DNA of 64,000 bases. It comes from an uncultured Eubacterium sp. Its GTDB lineage: Bacteria > Bacillota > Clostridia > Lachnospirales > Lachnospiraceae. The notes beneath the pieces were generated by a model. The model saw only the letters and a program-made list of their open reading frames with translations. It was not told the origin of the DNA and did no database searches. The position numbers and the translations under genes were made by a program. Below, piece by piece: positions 33,613 through 42,986 of this stretch (its first letter is position 1; every line of letters begins with the position of its first letter). The stretch covers positions 15,119-79,118 of the forward strand of contig CAJTMV010000013.1 of assembly GCA_910577225.1 (NCBI GenBank), in the 5' to 3' direction.

Positions 33613-36168
33613 ATGGATAAAAAGACGAAAAGATTTTTTACACGAAGCGTTGTCAGTATTTTCTTTTTATGTATAGGGGTGTTTCTTTTTCTGACTTATT
33701 ATATGAGGACACGGACGGAACATGTGATTAAAAATACGACAAGTCTCTATATGTCGGAAATGAGTCTGCAGGTACAGGAAAAGTTTACAGCGATCATCCA
33801 TTTGCGGATGGAACAGGTAGAAGCGATGATTGGCCTGTATCCGCCGGAGACGGCAGTTTATGGAGAGCAGATGTGCCAAAATCTGGTAGAAAATGCAAAA
33901 ATTCGGAATTTTTCTTATGTTGGTCTGTACGCAAAAAACGGAGAGCTGGAAGATTTGTATGGGAGTTCCATCGAGCTGGTGCAAAAGAGCGGGATTGCAA
34001 AGACGATGCAGCCGGGCGCATATGCAGTCGGAGAAGCCAAAAATGAATATGGACAAAAAATGCTGATGATCGGGATGAATGCGGCATATCCAATGAAAAA
34101 CGGCAGTAAAAGCAAAGCGTTGTTTGTCGGAATGCCGATGGACTATCTGCGCGACGTTTTGTTTTTAGATCAGAATGAATCATTGCTATATTATCATATT
34201 ATAGATACCCGGGGGGATTTTGTCATTCGAAGCGGAGACGCATTTCGGGAAAGTTATTTCGAACGTATGCTGGATCGTTTTGAGAAATTGAACGGTAAAA
34301 CGCCGCAAATGTATGTACAGGAGCTTTCAGATGCCATGCAGCGGCAGGATGTCTACGCAACGACCGTCTCTATGGACGGGCAGGAAATGGATATGTACTG
34401 TACGCCGCTGATTTCTAACAGCAGCTGGTATCTGATCGCGGCCATGCCGAATAATATACTGATGGAATCGATCCGAAATCTGGACAGTACGAGAAATCTG
34501 ATCATGCTTACGTCAGCCGCTACGATTTTAATTGCGATGGGCGTTATTTTTATTTTGTATTACCGTCTGTCACGCCAGCAGATGAAAGAGCTGGTCAAGG
34601 CGCGCAACGAAGCGGATTATTCCAACGCGGCCAAAAGTAATTTTCTATCCAGCATGAGTCATGAGATCCGGACGCCGATGAACGCGATTATCGGAATGAC
34701 TGAAATTGCCCAGCGCAATATTGCGGATCCCGGAAGGGTCAGCGACTGCCTGAAAAAAGTCCGTCTGTCCAGCAAGCATCTGCTTGGACTGATTAACGAT
34801 GTGCTGGATATGTCCAAAATTGAAAGTAAAAAGATGACGTTAAATATCGCTCCGGTTTCGCTGCGGGATACGATGGACGATCTTGTGAATATTATTCAGC
34901 CGCAAATTAAGGCGAAAAAACAGCATTTTGATATTTTTATTCAAAATATTATTTCCGAAGGGATTTGCTGCGACGACGTGCGTTTGAATCAGGCGCTGAT
35001 CAATATTTTGTCGAATGCGGTCAAATATACGCCTGAAGGAGGAAGGATTTATATTTATCTGAACCAGGAGCCGTCGCAGCTGGGAGACGCTTATGTACGT
35101 ACGCATTTTTCCATTGTAGACACGGGAATGGGGATGTCGCCGGAATTTCTTGAAAAGATATGGGATACGTTTGCCAGAGAAGAGACAGATCAGGTACGTC
35201 ATATCGTCGGCACCGGATTGGGAATGTCTATTACAAAAAGTCTGGTAGATCTGATGGGAGGAACGATCGATGTGGAAAGCGAGCTTGAAAAAGGAAGCTC
35301 TTTTCATATTACGCTGGACGTAGAAAAGGCGGAGTCAACCGATTTGTCGCTGATGAAGCTGCCGGAATGGGACGTGCTTGTTGTGGATGACGATGAACAG
35401 CTCTGCTCCAGCGCCGTATCCAATCTGGAGCTTTTGGGCGTTCATTGCGAATCGACGCAAAGCGGCGTACAGGCTGTTTCCATGGTAAAAGAACGCAGGG
35501 AACAGGGCAGGGATTATGACTTTTTACTGATCGACTGGAAAATGCCGGGGCAGGACGGGATTGAGACCATACGTATGATTCGCGAACAGGTCAGCAAAGA
35601 TCTGCCGATTTTTCTAATGTCGGCAGACGACTGGAGCGAAGTAGAAGACGAGGCTGCGCAGACCGGCATTGAAGGATTTATTTCCAAACCGTTGTTTGCT
35701 TCTCGTCTGTATGAGCGTCTGCGTAAGTATATGGAAGGATATGAAGAGCAGACGGTATCCGCGGAGGAATTAAAAGAAGAGTTTTCTTTTGAAAACAAAC
35801 GGGTATTGCTGGCGGAAGATATGGAGATCAACTGGGAAATTGCAAATGAGATTTTATCCAGTACCGGAATGCAGCTGGAACATGCGCAGGATGGCAGAGA
35901 ATGCGTGGAAATGTTCCAAAAATCGGAAATCGGGTATTATGACGCGATACTGATGGATATTCGTATGCCGCACATGGACGGGTATGAGGCGACAAAAGCG
36001 ATCCGTGCGCTTGGCCGTGCGGACGACAGTCTGCCGATTATTGCGATGACTGCGGACGCATTCGAAGGCGATGTGCAAAAGTGTCTGGATGCGGGAATGA
36101 ACGATCATCTTGCCAAACCGCTGGACATTGGAGAGTGCATGCGTGTACTGCAGCATCATCTGGGATGA
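33613..36168 (+). CDS. Membrane hybrid histidine kinase with two receiver domains
   Basis: 851 aa. TM1 (about 12-32), an extracellular region of about 270 residues (Cache/PAS-like in size and position), TM2 (about 296-318, LIMLTSAATILIAMGVIFIL), HisKA with H350 in SMSHEIRTPMNA, HATPase_c (NILSNAVKYT, DTGMGM, GTGLGMSI), then receiver 1 (D641 in LIDWKMPGQDG) and receiver 2 (D782 in LMDIRMPHMDG). The domain set fits a phosphorelay through the Hpt protein just upstream. The start at 33613 is chosen because the open frame further upstream runs through a terminator hairpin; the SD is weak. Confidence 0.92.
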   Translation: MDKKTKRFFTRSVVSIFFLCIGVFLFLTYYMRTRTEHVIKNTTSLYMSEMSLQVQEKFTAIIHLRMEQVEAMIGLYPPETAVYGEQMCQNLVENAKIRNFSYVGLYAKNGELEDLYGSSIELVQKSGIAKTMQPGAYAVGEAKNEYGQKMLMIGMNAAYPMKNGSKSKALFVGMPMDYLRDVLFLDQNESLLYYHIIDTRGDFVIRSGDAFRESYFERMLDRFEKLNGKTPQMYVQELSDAMQRQDVYATTVSMDGQEMDMYCTPLISNSSWYLIAAMPNNILMESIRNLDSTRNLIMLTSAATILIAMGVIFILYYRLSRQQMKELVKARNEADYSNAAKSNFLSSMSHEIRTPMNAIIGMTEIAQRNIADPGRVSDCLKKVRLSSKHLLGLINDVLDMSKIESKKMTLNIAPVSLRDTMDDLVNIIQPQIKAKKQHFDIFIQNIISEGICCDDVRLNQALINILSNAVKYTPEGGRIYIYLNQEPSQLGDAYVRTHFSIVDTGMGMSPEFLEKIWDTFAREETDQVRHIVGTGLGMSITKSLVDLMGGTIDVESELEKGSSFHITLDVEKAESTDLSLMKLPEWDVLVVDDDEQLCSSAVSNLELLGVHCESTQSGVQAVSMVKERREQGRDYDFLLIDWKMPGQDGIETIRMIREQVSKDLPIFLMSADDWSEVEDEAAQTGIEGFISKPLFASRLYERLRKYMEGYEEQTVSAEELKEEFSFENKRVLLAEDMEINWEIANEILSSTGMQLEHAQDGRECVEMFQKSEIGYYDAILMDIRMPHMDGYEATKAIRALGRADDSLPIIAMTADAFEGDVQKCLDAGMNDHLAKPLDIGECMRVLQHHLG

Positions 36169-36176
36169 TTCACTTT

Positions 36177-36205
36177 TTGACATCCGGTTCATATGATAAT
36201 AAAAA
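36177..36205 (+). promoter_or_regulatory. Possible promoter of the subtilisin gene
   Basis: TTGACA at 36177-36182 with TAAAAA 17 bp further on (36200-36205). The -10 is weak and close to the start codon at 36224, so the leader would be very short. Confidence 0.4.
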
Positions 36206-36223
36206 ATGCAGGATTGCGTATAT

Positions 36224-37108
36224 ATGGACAGGGTTCGAAATTTAATAAACTGTGACCAGATACACCGCCTTGGCTACACTGGACGCGGCATTGGAATTGC
36301 TATCCTGGATACGGGGATTGCCCTGCATCCGGATTATGCAGAACGTATCCGGGTATTTCACGATTTTTGCAATCACAAAAATAATCCTTATGACGATAAT
36401 GGCCATGGCTCTCACATCGCGGGCATTATTGCAGGAAATGGGCGCATGAGCAGGGGACGTTACCGTGGCGTTGCGCCTATGGCGTCCCTGATCGTTTTGA
36501 AAGTACTCGATCGTACAGGAAATGGAAATACAAAAGATGTTGTGGAAGCAATGAAATGGATTATTGAAAATCGTGAGCGGTATCAGATCCGCATCGCTAA
36601 CATTTCTGTCGGAATGCTGCCGCAGTCCAGGACGGGAGAGCGGAACCAGATGCTGGAATGGGTAGACCATATGTGGGACAGCGGCGTATTTACGGTAGCT
36701 GCAGCGGGCAACGGCGGGCCGTCTTCAAGCAGCGTAACAATTCCGGGCGCCAGCAGCACGGTACTGACGGTAGGAAGCAGCGACGACAGAGATCAGCTCG
36801 TACGCAGACGAGGGCTGTATCCAGGCTACAGTGGTATGGGACCGACGGACTGCTGTGTATGCAAGCCGGAAATTCTTGCGCCGGGAACGGAAATTCGCAG
36901 TTGTCATTTTTCAGGAAATGGGTATACTGTGAAAAGCGGGACATCGATGGCTACGGCTGTCGTCTCTGGCGCATGTGCGTTAGCGTTAGACAGATATCCG
37001 CAGCTGACGCCGGCTGGATTAAAGCTGAGGTTTTACGAGAAGCTGACGACGGATCAGCAGGCATCCTGCTGGGGAACGCTGGACGTCAGGAAGCTGCTGC
37101 AGCGGTGA
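36224..37108 (+). CDS. Subtilisin-like serine protease (S8), probably intracellular
   Basis: 294 aa with the complete S8 triad: D29 in AILDTGI, H61 in GHGSHIAGI and S241 in SGTSMATAVVSG, plus the oxyanion asparagine in AAAGNGG. There is no signal peptide or propeptide, as in intracellular subtilisins (ISP-like). ATG at 36224 is preferred because CAGGA lies about ten bases upstream; ATG at 36206 is possible. It sits 50 bases after the hybrid kinase gene and 32 bases before the cardiolipin synthase gene. Confidence 0.9.
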   Translation: MDRVRNLINCDQIHRLGYTGRGIGIAILDTGIALHPDYAERIRVFHDFCNHKNNPYDDNGHGSHIAGIIAGNGRMSRGRYRGVAPMASLIVLKVLDRTGNGNTKDVVEAMKWIIENRERYQIRIANISVGMLPQSRTGERNQMLEWVDHMWDSGVFTVAAAGNGGPSSSSVTIPGASSTVLTVGSSDDRDQLVRRRGLYPGYSGMGPTDCCVCKPEILAPGTEIRSCHFSGNGYTVKSGTSMATAVVSGACALALDRYPQLTPAGLKLRFYEKLTTDQQASCWGTLDVRKLLQR

Positions 37109-37140
37109 GCGGAAGGATCCAAAGGTAAAGGAGTAAAAAA

Positions 37141-38703
37141 TTGGTTTTGATATTCAAGGCACTTCGTATCATAAGAAAAGCAGTTCAGAAACTGTTCAGC
37201 AGGCTGTTTGTAGTGGCGCTTGGCATTGTCCTGCAGCTGGCATGGCTGTTTCTTGTGCTGTATCAGTTCAGCGCCCAGCATACGTTTGCAAATGTAATTG
37301 TGACTGCGATCGGTATGCTGACTGCTTTTTATGTGATCAGCAGGCCGTTTCATCCCGCGGCAAAGCTGGCGTGGACCGTCGTACTGCTGACAGTGCCGCT
37401 TCTTGGCATCCTCATTTATTTTGTGTTCGGCAGGCCGGAACTGACGAAGCGGACAAGAGAAGGCATGGAAAAGGTGAATCTGGGAGTTGAGATTCATCTA
37501 AAGCAGGATGCTCAGGTAAGAAAACATATCAAAGAAACCGATGCCAATATCCTTCGCCAGTCCGAATATATTCTGCGGCAGGCAAAATTTCCGGTTTACG
37601 AGCATACGGAAACGAAATACTATCCGTGCGGAGAAGAGATGTTTGAGGATATGCTGGACGCGATCGGGCAGGCCACGCAGTTTATCTTTCTGGAGTATTT
37701 TATTATCAGTCCGGGCATTATGTTCGAACGTCTGCTGACCGCACTCGAGCAAAAGGTACGCCAGGGCGTGGATGTGCGGCTGATTTATGACGATGTCGGC
37801 TGTGTGGCGACACTTCCGGTAGATTTTGTCCGATATATGGAAACGATCGGTATCCGCTGCGCGGTCTTTAACCGGTTCTGGCCAGTGTTAAGCATTGTGA
37901 TGAATAACCGTGATCATCGGAAAATACTCGTCGTCGACGGCATTTTGGGATTTACAGGCGGAATCAATATCGCAGATGAATATATCAATGAAAAAGTCCG
38001 GTTCGGTTATTGGAAAGATACCGGAATACGGATCAAAGGAGAAGCGGTCTTTAATTTTACGGCAATGTTTTTGGAAATGTGGGACTATATCCGTAAGGAG
38101 AAAGACGATTATCTAAAGTTTCGTCCCAGACTGCCGGAGTACGACACGCAGGAGCACGGTTTTGTCCAGCCTTACGGAGATACGCCGTTAGACCGGGAAA
38201 ACGTCGGAGAAAACGTCTATCTGAATATGATCAATAAGGCAAAGCATTATTTATATATTTATACGCCATATCTGATTATAGATCAGGAAATGCAGACGGC
38301 GCTCTGCAATGCGGCAAAAAGCGGAGTGGACGTCAGACTGGTAACGCCTGGAATACCGGATAAAAAAATTATTTTTCTAATGACACGCTCGAATTATAAA
38401 GTGCTGCTTGAGAGCGGCATCAAAATATATGAATATACGCCGGGATTTATTCATGCCAAATGTTTCCTCTGTGATGATGAGACAGCTGCCGTTGGCAGCA
38501 TTAATCTGGATTACCGCAGTCTGTATCTGCATTTTGAATGTGGGGTCTGGATGTACCGCAGCGAGGCGGTTATGCAGCTGAAAGAAGATATGGAGCAGAC
38601 GTTTGCATGCTCGCGCCAGATTTTGAAAGAAGAGTGGAAAGAGCCGAATTTCTTTTTATGGGCAGCGCAGACTGCGCTCAAACTTTTTGCGCCGTTATTG
38701 TAA
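37141..38703 (+). CDS. cls: Cardiolipin synthase (PLD family)
   Basis: Condenses two phosphatidylglycerols to cardiolipin at the membrane. 520 aa starting with TTG at 37141 (AAAGGAG six bases upstream). Two N-terminal membrane segments (about 20-45 and 50-80 and the following hydrophobic stretch) lead to two HKD motifs: NRDHRKILVVDG (about residue 260) and FIHAKCFLCDDE (about 440, followed by GSINLDYRS). Length and order are typical of the family. An imperfect hairpin (GCTGTTCCCATT with GAATGGGAGCAGC, 38723-38776) lies downstream, without a T run. Confidence 0.94.
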   Translation: MVLIFKALRIIRKAVQKLFSRLFVVALGIVLQLAWLFLVLYQFSAQHTFANVIVTAIGMLTAFYVISRPFHPAAKLAWTVVLLTVPLLGILIYFVFGRPELTKRTREGMEKVNLGVEIHLKQDAQVRKHIKETDANILRQSEYILRQAKFPVYEHTETKYYPCGEEMFEDMLDAIGQATQFIFLEYFIISPGIMFERLLTALEQKVRQGVDVRLIYDDVGCVATLPVDFVRYMETIGIRCAVFNRFWPVLSIVMNNRDHRKILVVDGILGFTGGINIADEYINEKVRFGYWKDTGIRIKGEAVFNFTAMFLEMWDYIRKEKDDYLKFRPRLPEYDTQEHGFVQPYGDTPLDRENVGENVYLNMINKAKHYLYIYTPYLIIDQEMQTALCNAAKSGVDVRLVTPGIPDKKIIFLMTRSNYKVLLESGIKIYEYTPGFIHAKCFLCDDETAAVGSINLDYRSLYLHFECGVWMYRSEAVMQLKEDMEQTFACSRQILKEEWKEPNFFLWAAQTALKLFAPLL

Positions 38704-38789
38704 CAAACGGAAAACGGTCATATTGCTGTTCCCATTTCCGCCTCGGAAAGAATGTCCGGCTGGGAATGGGAGCAGCATGGTAGGAATGT

Positions 38790-39586
38790 TTACATCAGAA
38801 AAAACAATTTTTGCAAAAGATGCAAAAAATAATCGGCAAATGCGGCATGTTTGATACTTTCTGCGTACAGGATATTGATATGTCCCAGCTCCTTATCACC
38901 GAGGTAATAGGTCACTTTTCCGGCTGGTTCGCCCTTTGTGACAGGCGCGGTTACAGATTTTGGCAGCCGCATTTTTTTGGTGATCTGGCTTAGGTCTTCT
39001 CCGCTTGTACTCACATAGCTCATATCCGATTCATAAGCAAGCGATACCGTATCTTTTTCCCCCTTCTTTACGGCCAGATCAGGCAGTGGAGAAGGATTTT
39101 TGTCTTTATAGACGCGGCAGACAGAGAAACCGTAGTTTAACAGTGTCTGCGCGTCCGCGGTACGTGATGGAATATCCGGAGCAGCCATCAATACAGCGAT
39201 CAGCTTTACGCCGTCTTTTTCAGCGGTAGCGGCCAGACAGTATTTGGCGGCAGCCGTATAGCCGGTTTTAAGACCGGTCGCGTAAGGATATTGTTTGAGC
39301 AGTTTATTGGTATTGGCCAGACCGAATTCCGAATCGCCTCTTTTGGTGCGGTGAATAATATTTTCCATCCAGATCGTACAGTAGTCATGAATCTGCGGAT
39401 GCCGGACGCTCAGCTCCCTGGACATAAGCGCGATGTCATAGGCGCTTGTCAGATGCCCGTTTGCGGACAGGCCGCAGCAATTGACAAAATGCGTATCGTT
39501 CATGCCAAGATCGGCAGCTTTTTTGTTCATCTGCGCGACAAATTCTTCTTCACTGCCACAGATGAACTCTGCCATTGCGACACAGG
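38790..39586 (-). pseudogene. 3' part of a D-Ala-D-Ala carboxypeptidase gene split by a mobile element
   Basis: Codes for the C-terminal two thirds of a DacF/PBP5-type carboxypeptidase: from SCVAMAEFICGSEEEFV through the KTG triad (YATGLKTGYTAAAKY) to a C-terminal beta domain and an amphipathic tail. It lacks signal peptide, SxxK and SxN. These are found in frame 4 kb away (43556-43952) on the same strand. The reading frame here continues upstream into element DNA as far as 39707, giving a meaningless N-terminus. Joined at the shared GCGACACAGG repeat, both parts would give one protein of normal size, near 390 aa. Confidence 0.88.
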
Positions 39587-39696
39587 AAGCGTATATGGAT
39601 AGTAGTAGTATGGATACGTTCCTTTTGCGATAAATCAAAGTAAATGATATATGAGAAATGAAAAGTCTGTGAAAGAGCAGGATGTATGTATCCGTC

Positions 39697-39963
39697 TTAT
39701 ATACCAAACTTTAATAAATTAATCAGACTGTTTGAACTTTTATCTGACCATCCCTGTTTCTCTTTTTTCATTCCGTTTCTGAAATGGTTCTTTAGTTTAT
39801 ATAGTTTTTGCGTGTTGTCCAGATAGAGGGACGGCTCATATCCATATCGGATCAGGAATCCATCCAGTTCGTGTTCCGGAATTTTGCAGGCGTCACAATA
39901 ACTGAGCTTTATAAATCTGTTTCTGTCATCTAATAAATCAGGTAATAATAACTTCACATACAT
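39697..39963 (-). CDS. Small element protein of unknown function (possible directionality factor)
   Basis: 88 aa, beginning MYVKLLLPDLLDDRNRFIKL, with a cysteine pair CDAC and a basic C-terminal half (KLKNHFRNGMKKEKQG). SD GAGAGGTAG precedes the ATG on the minus strand. It matches no family I know. It is the gene nearest the left end of the element and is transcribed towards it; recombination directionality factors of serine-recombinase elements are often small basic proteins in such positions, but that role is conjecture. Confidence 0.6.
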   Translation of the reverse strand: MYVKLLLPDLLDDRNRFIKLSYCDACKIPEHELDGFLIRYGYEPSLYLDNTQKLYKLKNHFRNGMKKEKQGWSDKSSNSLINLLKFGI

Positions 39964-40122
39964 GATAGCTACCTCTCTTTCATTCCATATTATTGGTATT
40001 ATACTATATTAGAAGTATTATTCATAGCATGAACATATGTTTTGTATAATCTAACAGTCATTGAAGTTTGATTTTGACAATCTGGCGAAAAAAATCCGTC
40101 TGTAATGTCGTGATGCGGAAAA

Positions 40123-40380
40123 ATGGGCTGTGATTTGAATAAGATACAAAAGGCAGGAATAGAATGGAAAGAAAAACCGGGATATCATGTGGAAAAACGG
40201 ATTTTGAGTGAAAAAAATGAAAACGTAAGAGTCGCCATCGTCTATGGAGAAAAAAAACTGACGGACTGTATGGAACGTATTATTTGTAAACATTTCAGGG
40301 AGAAAAAGCAGACGGATACGATGGAACATGAAGTTTTAAACACAGAGAGGAGAAATGCAGACGAGCTGCATAAAAAATAA
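40123..40380 (+). CDS. Small hypothetical protein upstream of the recombinase
   Basis: 85 aa, highly charged (MGCDLNKIQKAGIEWKEKPG, then VAIVYGEKKLTDCMERIICK). It precedes the recombinase in the same direction with about 150 bases between. The SD is weak (GCGGAAAA). No family recognised. Codon use resembles the recombinase, which supports it being real. Confidence 0.5.
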   Translation: MGCDLNKIQKAGIEWKEKPGYHVEKRILSEKNENVRVAIVYGEKKLTDCMERIICKHFREKKQTDTMEHEVLNTERRNADELHKK

Positions 40381-40466
40381 CATACGCAGACACTGGAAAA
40401 GCAGAAAACAGACGGATATCAGGTACCTGAACCAGAACAATCATAAGCGCAGGATAATTTCATAAC

Positions 40467-40498
40467 AATATAATTTAATGAGAATATAATTTAATGAC
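40467..40498 (+). repeat. 16-bp tandem duplication carrying two -10 boxes
   Basis: AATATAATTTAATGAG at 40467-40482 is followed immediately by AATATAATTTAATGAC. Each copy contains TATAAT. It lies just before the recombinase and probably contains its promoter; the in-frame ATG at 40494 falls inside the second copy and is less likely to be the start. Confidence 0.7.
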
Positions 40499-40529
40499 GA
40501 TATATTTTAAAGACGATTGGAGCGGAGAT

Positions 40530-42104
40530 ATGAAAGGGAATCGTGCGGTATTATATCTGAGATTAAGTAAAGAAGATGTGGACAAAGTAAAGAAAGGCGA
40601 TGACAGCGCGAGTATTGTCAATCAGAGATTGTTATTAACCGATTACGCACTGGCGAAACAGTTTCAGATTGTAAATGTATATTCTGACGATGACGAAAGC
40701 GGGTTATACGATAACCGGCCGGAATTTGAAAGAATGATGTTCGACGCGAAGATGGATGCGTTTGATATTATTATTGCAAAAACGCAGTCCAGGTTTTCCA
40801 GAAATATGGAGCATATTGAAAAATATCTGCATCATGATCTTCTCAATCTGGGTATTCGGTTTATCGGAGTGGTCGACGGCGTGGATACGGATAACGAGGA
40901 TAATAAAAAAAGCAGACAGATCAACGGTCTGGTGAACGAATGGTATTGCGAGGATTTATCCAAAAATATTAAAAGCGCATTACGGGCAAAAATGAAAGCG
41001 GGTCAGTTCTTAGGTTCTTCCTGTCCGTATGGATATCGAAAAGATCCTGACGATCATAATCATCTGGTGATCGACGAATATGCGGCAAATGTGGTGAAAA
41101 GAATTTATCAGCTGTATTTGTCCGGTTACGGAAAAGCGAAAATAGGCTCCATGTTATCTTCCGATGGGATATTAATACCGACCTTATATAAAAGGCAGGT
41201 GCTGGGCGAGAATTATTACAACTGCAGATCGCTGGATACGACGAAAAACTGGTCTTATCAGACGATACATACGATATTAAATAATGAAACTTATATCGGC
41301 AATCTGGTCCAAAACAAGGCGAATACGATATCCTATAAAGATAAAAAGAAAAAGCTGCTGCCAAAAGAGAAGTGGATCGTTGTAAAGCATACGCACGAAC
41401 CGATTATCGAGCCGGAAATATTTGACCGCGTGCAGAAATTGCAAAAAGCACGGATCCGAAGCGTGGACGCAGGAGAAGAAAACAGCATATTTGCCGGGAT
41501 GATTTACTGTGCGGACTGTAAACATGCGATGGTAAGAAAATACGCCAGACGCGGAAACAGAGCGTTCACCGGCTATCAGTGCAAAACGTATAAGACATAT
41601 GGAAAGCAATTTTGCGACAGTCACAGTATCGATATGCAGTCGTTAAAAGATGCGGTGCTTTTTTCATTAAAAGAGCAGGCACGGGAGATCTTAAGTCGGG
41701 AAGATGTGGAAGAATTAAACGAACGGATTACACAATATGAGACGCAGGACGATACGAACATACGGATAGCGGATCTGCAAAAGAAAATGGATAAAATCAA
41801 ATCGTTCAAAAAAAAGACATACCACAACTATCTGGAAGAGGTGATTTCCCGGGAAGACTATCTGCGATATATCCGCGAATATGACGACCAGATAAACGAA
41901 CTGCAGATAAGACAAACTGCGATGCAAAAAAAAGCGGAACAGCAGCAAAGCACGCCTGATCCGTGGGCGGAGAATTTTGCAGATTTTATGAACGTAACAG
42001 AATTAACAAGAGATATGGTGCTGGAACTGATTCACCGAATGGAAGTGCATGCAGATGGTTCGGTAACTGTCTGGTGTCAGTTTCATAATTCTGGCGCGGA
42101 GTAA
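40530..42104 (+). CDS. Large serine recombinase (element integrase)
   Basis: Site-specific recombinase of 524 aa that should integrate and, with a directionality factor, excise the surrounding element. The resolvase domain (about 1-150) has the nucleophile region YLRLSKEDVD, SIVNQRLLL and SRFSRNMEHIEKYL. A recombinase domain (about 160-270, GYRKDPDDHNHLVIDEYAAN) and a zinc ribbon (CADCKHAMV ... GYQCKTYKTYGKQFCDSH) follow, then a coiled coil and a C-terminal tail. All parts of a functional enzyme are present. ATG at 40530 is chosen because GGAGCGGAG precedes it; the upstream ATG at 40494 lies in a promoter repeat. Confidence 0.93.
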   Translation: MKGNRAVLYLRLSKEDVDKVKKGDDSASIVNQRLLLTDYALAKQFQIVNVYSDDDESGLYDNRPEFERMMFDAKMDAFDIIIAKTQSRFSRNMEHIEKYLHHDLLNLGIRFIGVVDGVDTDNEDNKKSRQINGLVNEWYCEDLSKNIKSALRAKMKAGQFLGSSCPYGYRKDPDDHNHLVIDEYAANVVKRIYQLYLSGYGKAKIGSMLSSDGILIPTLYKRQVLGENYYNCRSLDTTKNWSYQTIHTILNNETYIGNLVQNKANTISYKDKKKKLLPKEKWIVVKHTHEPIIEPEIFDRVQKLQKARIRSVDAGEENSIFAGMIYCADCKHAMVRKYARRGNRAFTGYQCKTYKTYGKQFCDSHSIDMQSLKDAVLFSLKEQAREILSREDVEELNERITQYETQDDTNIRIADLQKKMDKIKSFKKKTYHNYLEEVISREDYLRYIREYDDQINELQIRQTAMQKKAEQQQSTPDPWAENFADFMNVTELTRDMVLELIHRMEVHADGSVTVWCQFHNSGAE

Positions 42105-42114
42105 CGACGGTGGT

Positions 42115-42273
42115 ATGTATGTGGATCCGTGCAGCCGCTGCATTTTATATGCCCGGCGCGGCAGACATGATTTTCTCCTGGCGTATTTTACGCATTCTTA
42201 CGGATTTTGCAGCGAGTGCAAAGTCCTGGTGAACAGCAACCATGATGCTTTGAGAGGAAAACAGTATAGTTAA
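42115..42273 (+). CDS. Small protein with paired CxxC motifs
   Basis: 52 codons starting ten bases after the recombinase stop: MYVDPCSRCILYARRG, then a hydrophobic middle (HDFLLAYFTHSYG) and FCSECKVLVNSN. Two CxxC pairs 26 residues apart suggest a zinc-bound treble-clef or rubredoxin-like knuckle. SD is modest (ACGGTGG). Too small for confident family assignment; could be a regulator or directionality factor of the element. Confidence 0.5.
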   Translation: MYVDPCSRCILYARRGRHDFLLAYFTHSYGFCSECKVLVNSNHDALRGKQYS

Positions 42274-42279
42274 ATGATG

Positions 42280-42308
42280 TTGACAATTTTAAGTATTGAT
42301 AGTATTAT
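42280..42308 (+). promoter_or_regulatory. Promoter of the element cargo genes
   Basis: TTGACA at 42280-42285, 17-bp spacer, TATTAT at 42303-42308. It reads into the two cargo genes, giving a leader of about 65 bases with SD AAGGAGG. Confidence 0.8.
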
Positions 42309-42382
42309 AAAAATAATTGTACGGATCGATTTCATCTAAATGATAAAAATGATAAAACGTTTGTTTGGAAAGGAGGGTTCAG

Positions 42383-42958
42383 ATGGAACAGTATGGTGAT
42401 GAACGTTTTATGAATGTGCTTAGAAACAGGCAGGTGCTGTCCCGAAACAAGGATATTCAGCAGGGACCTGTATTTGTGGGTGAGGAACCGCTTCAGTTTG
42501 CCGAGCGTGAAATTGTTAAGAAGAAATTCTGGATCTGGCTGCCGGAGAATTTTACTTTGATGAGCAGACAGCTGGCAAAGATGAAATATCTAAACGAAAA
42601 CAGGCCGGAGATTATTTATATGAATGAAATGGGAGACGTAAATATCGCGTTTTCCCATAAAAAAGATAACATACAGGATGGTCAGGAAGTGCAGATGCGT
42701 GATCTTGTGGAGCAGATCATTTTGAGACTGTATCCATCCAGTCAGACGATAGAAAAGCAGATTTGTCAGATCGGAGAAAAGCAGGTTGCCTGGTTCGATT
42801 TTATTTCGCCGGCATTAGATGCAGACGTATATAATCTGATGTTTTTTTCGTCGATCGGGAAACGGTTGTTTGTGGGATCCTGTAATTGTACCAAACAGGA
42901 TCAGGACGTGTGGAAACCGTTGTTTTTACAGATGATTGCGTGTATGCGATTTGCATAA
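42383..42958 (+). CDS. Element cargo protein 1, unknown (possible DcrB/PsbP-like fold)
   Basis: 191 aa. After an N-terminal segment comes a compact alpha/beta region (FWIWLPENFTLMSRQLAKM, RPEIIYMNEMGDVNIAFSH, GEKQVAWFDFISPALDADVY, LFVGSCNCTKQDQDVWKPLF). The pattern recalls small DcrB/PsbP-like proteins found as accessory or immunity proteins near secreted toxins in Firmicutes, but I cannot confirm a family. ATG at 42383 is chosen for its AAGGAGG SD seven bases upstream. It is 28 bases before the second cargo gene, so the two likely work together. Confidence 0.7.
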   Translation: MEQYGDERFMNVLRNRQVLSRNKDIQQGPVFVGEEPLQFAEREIVKKKFWIWLPENFTLMSRQLAKMKYLNENRPEIIYMNEMGDVNIAFSHKKDNIQDGQEVQMRDLVEQIILRLYPSSQTIEKQICQIGEKQVAWFDFISPALDADVYNLMFFSSIGKRLFVGSCNCTKQDQDVWKPLFLQMIACMRFA

Positions 42959-42986
42959 TGATAAGGAAAGAGGTGGAAGGTAACCG

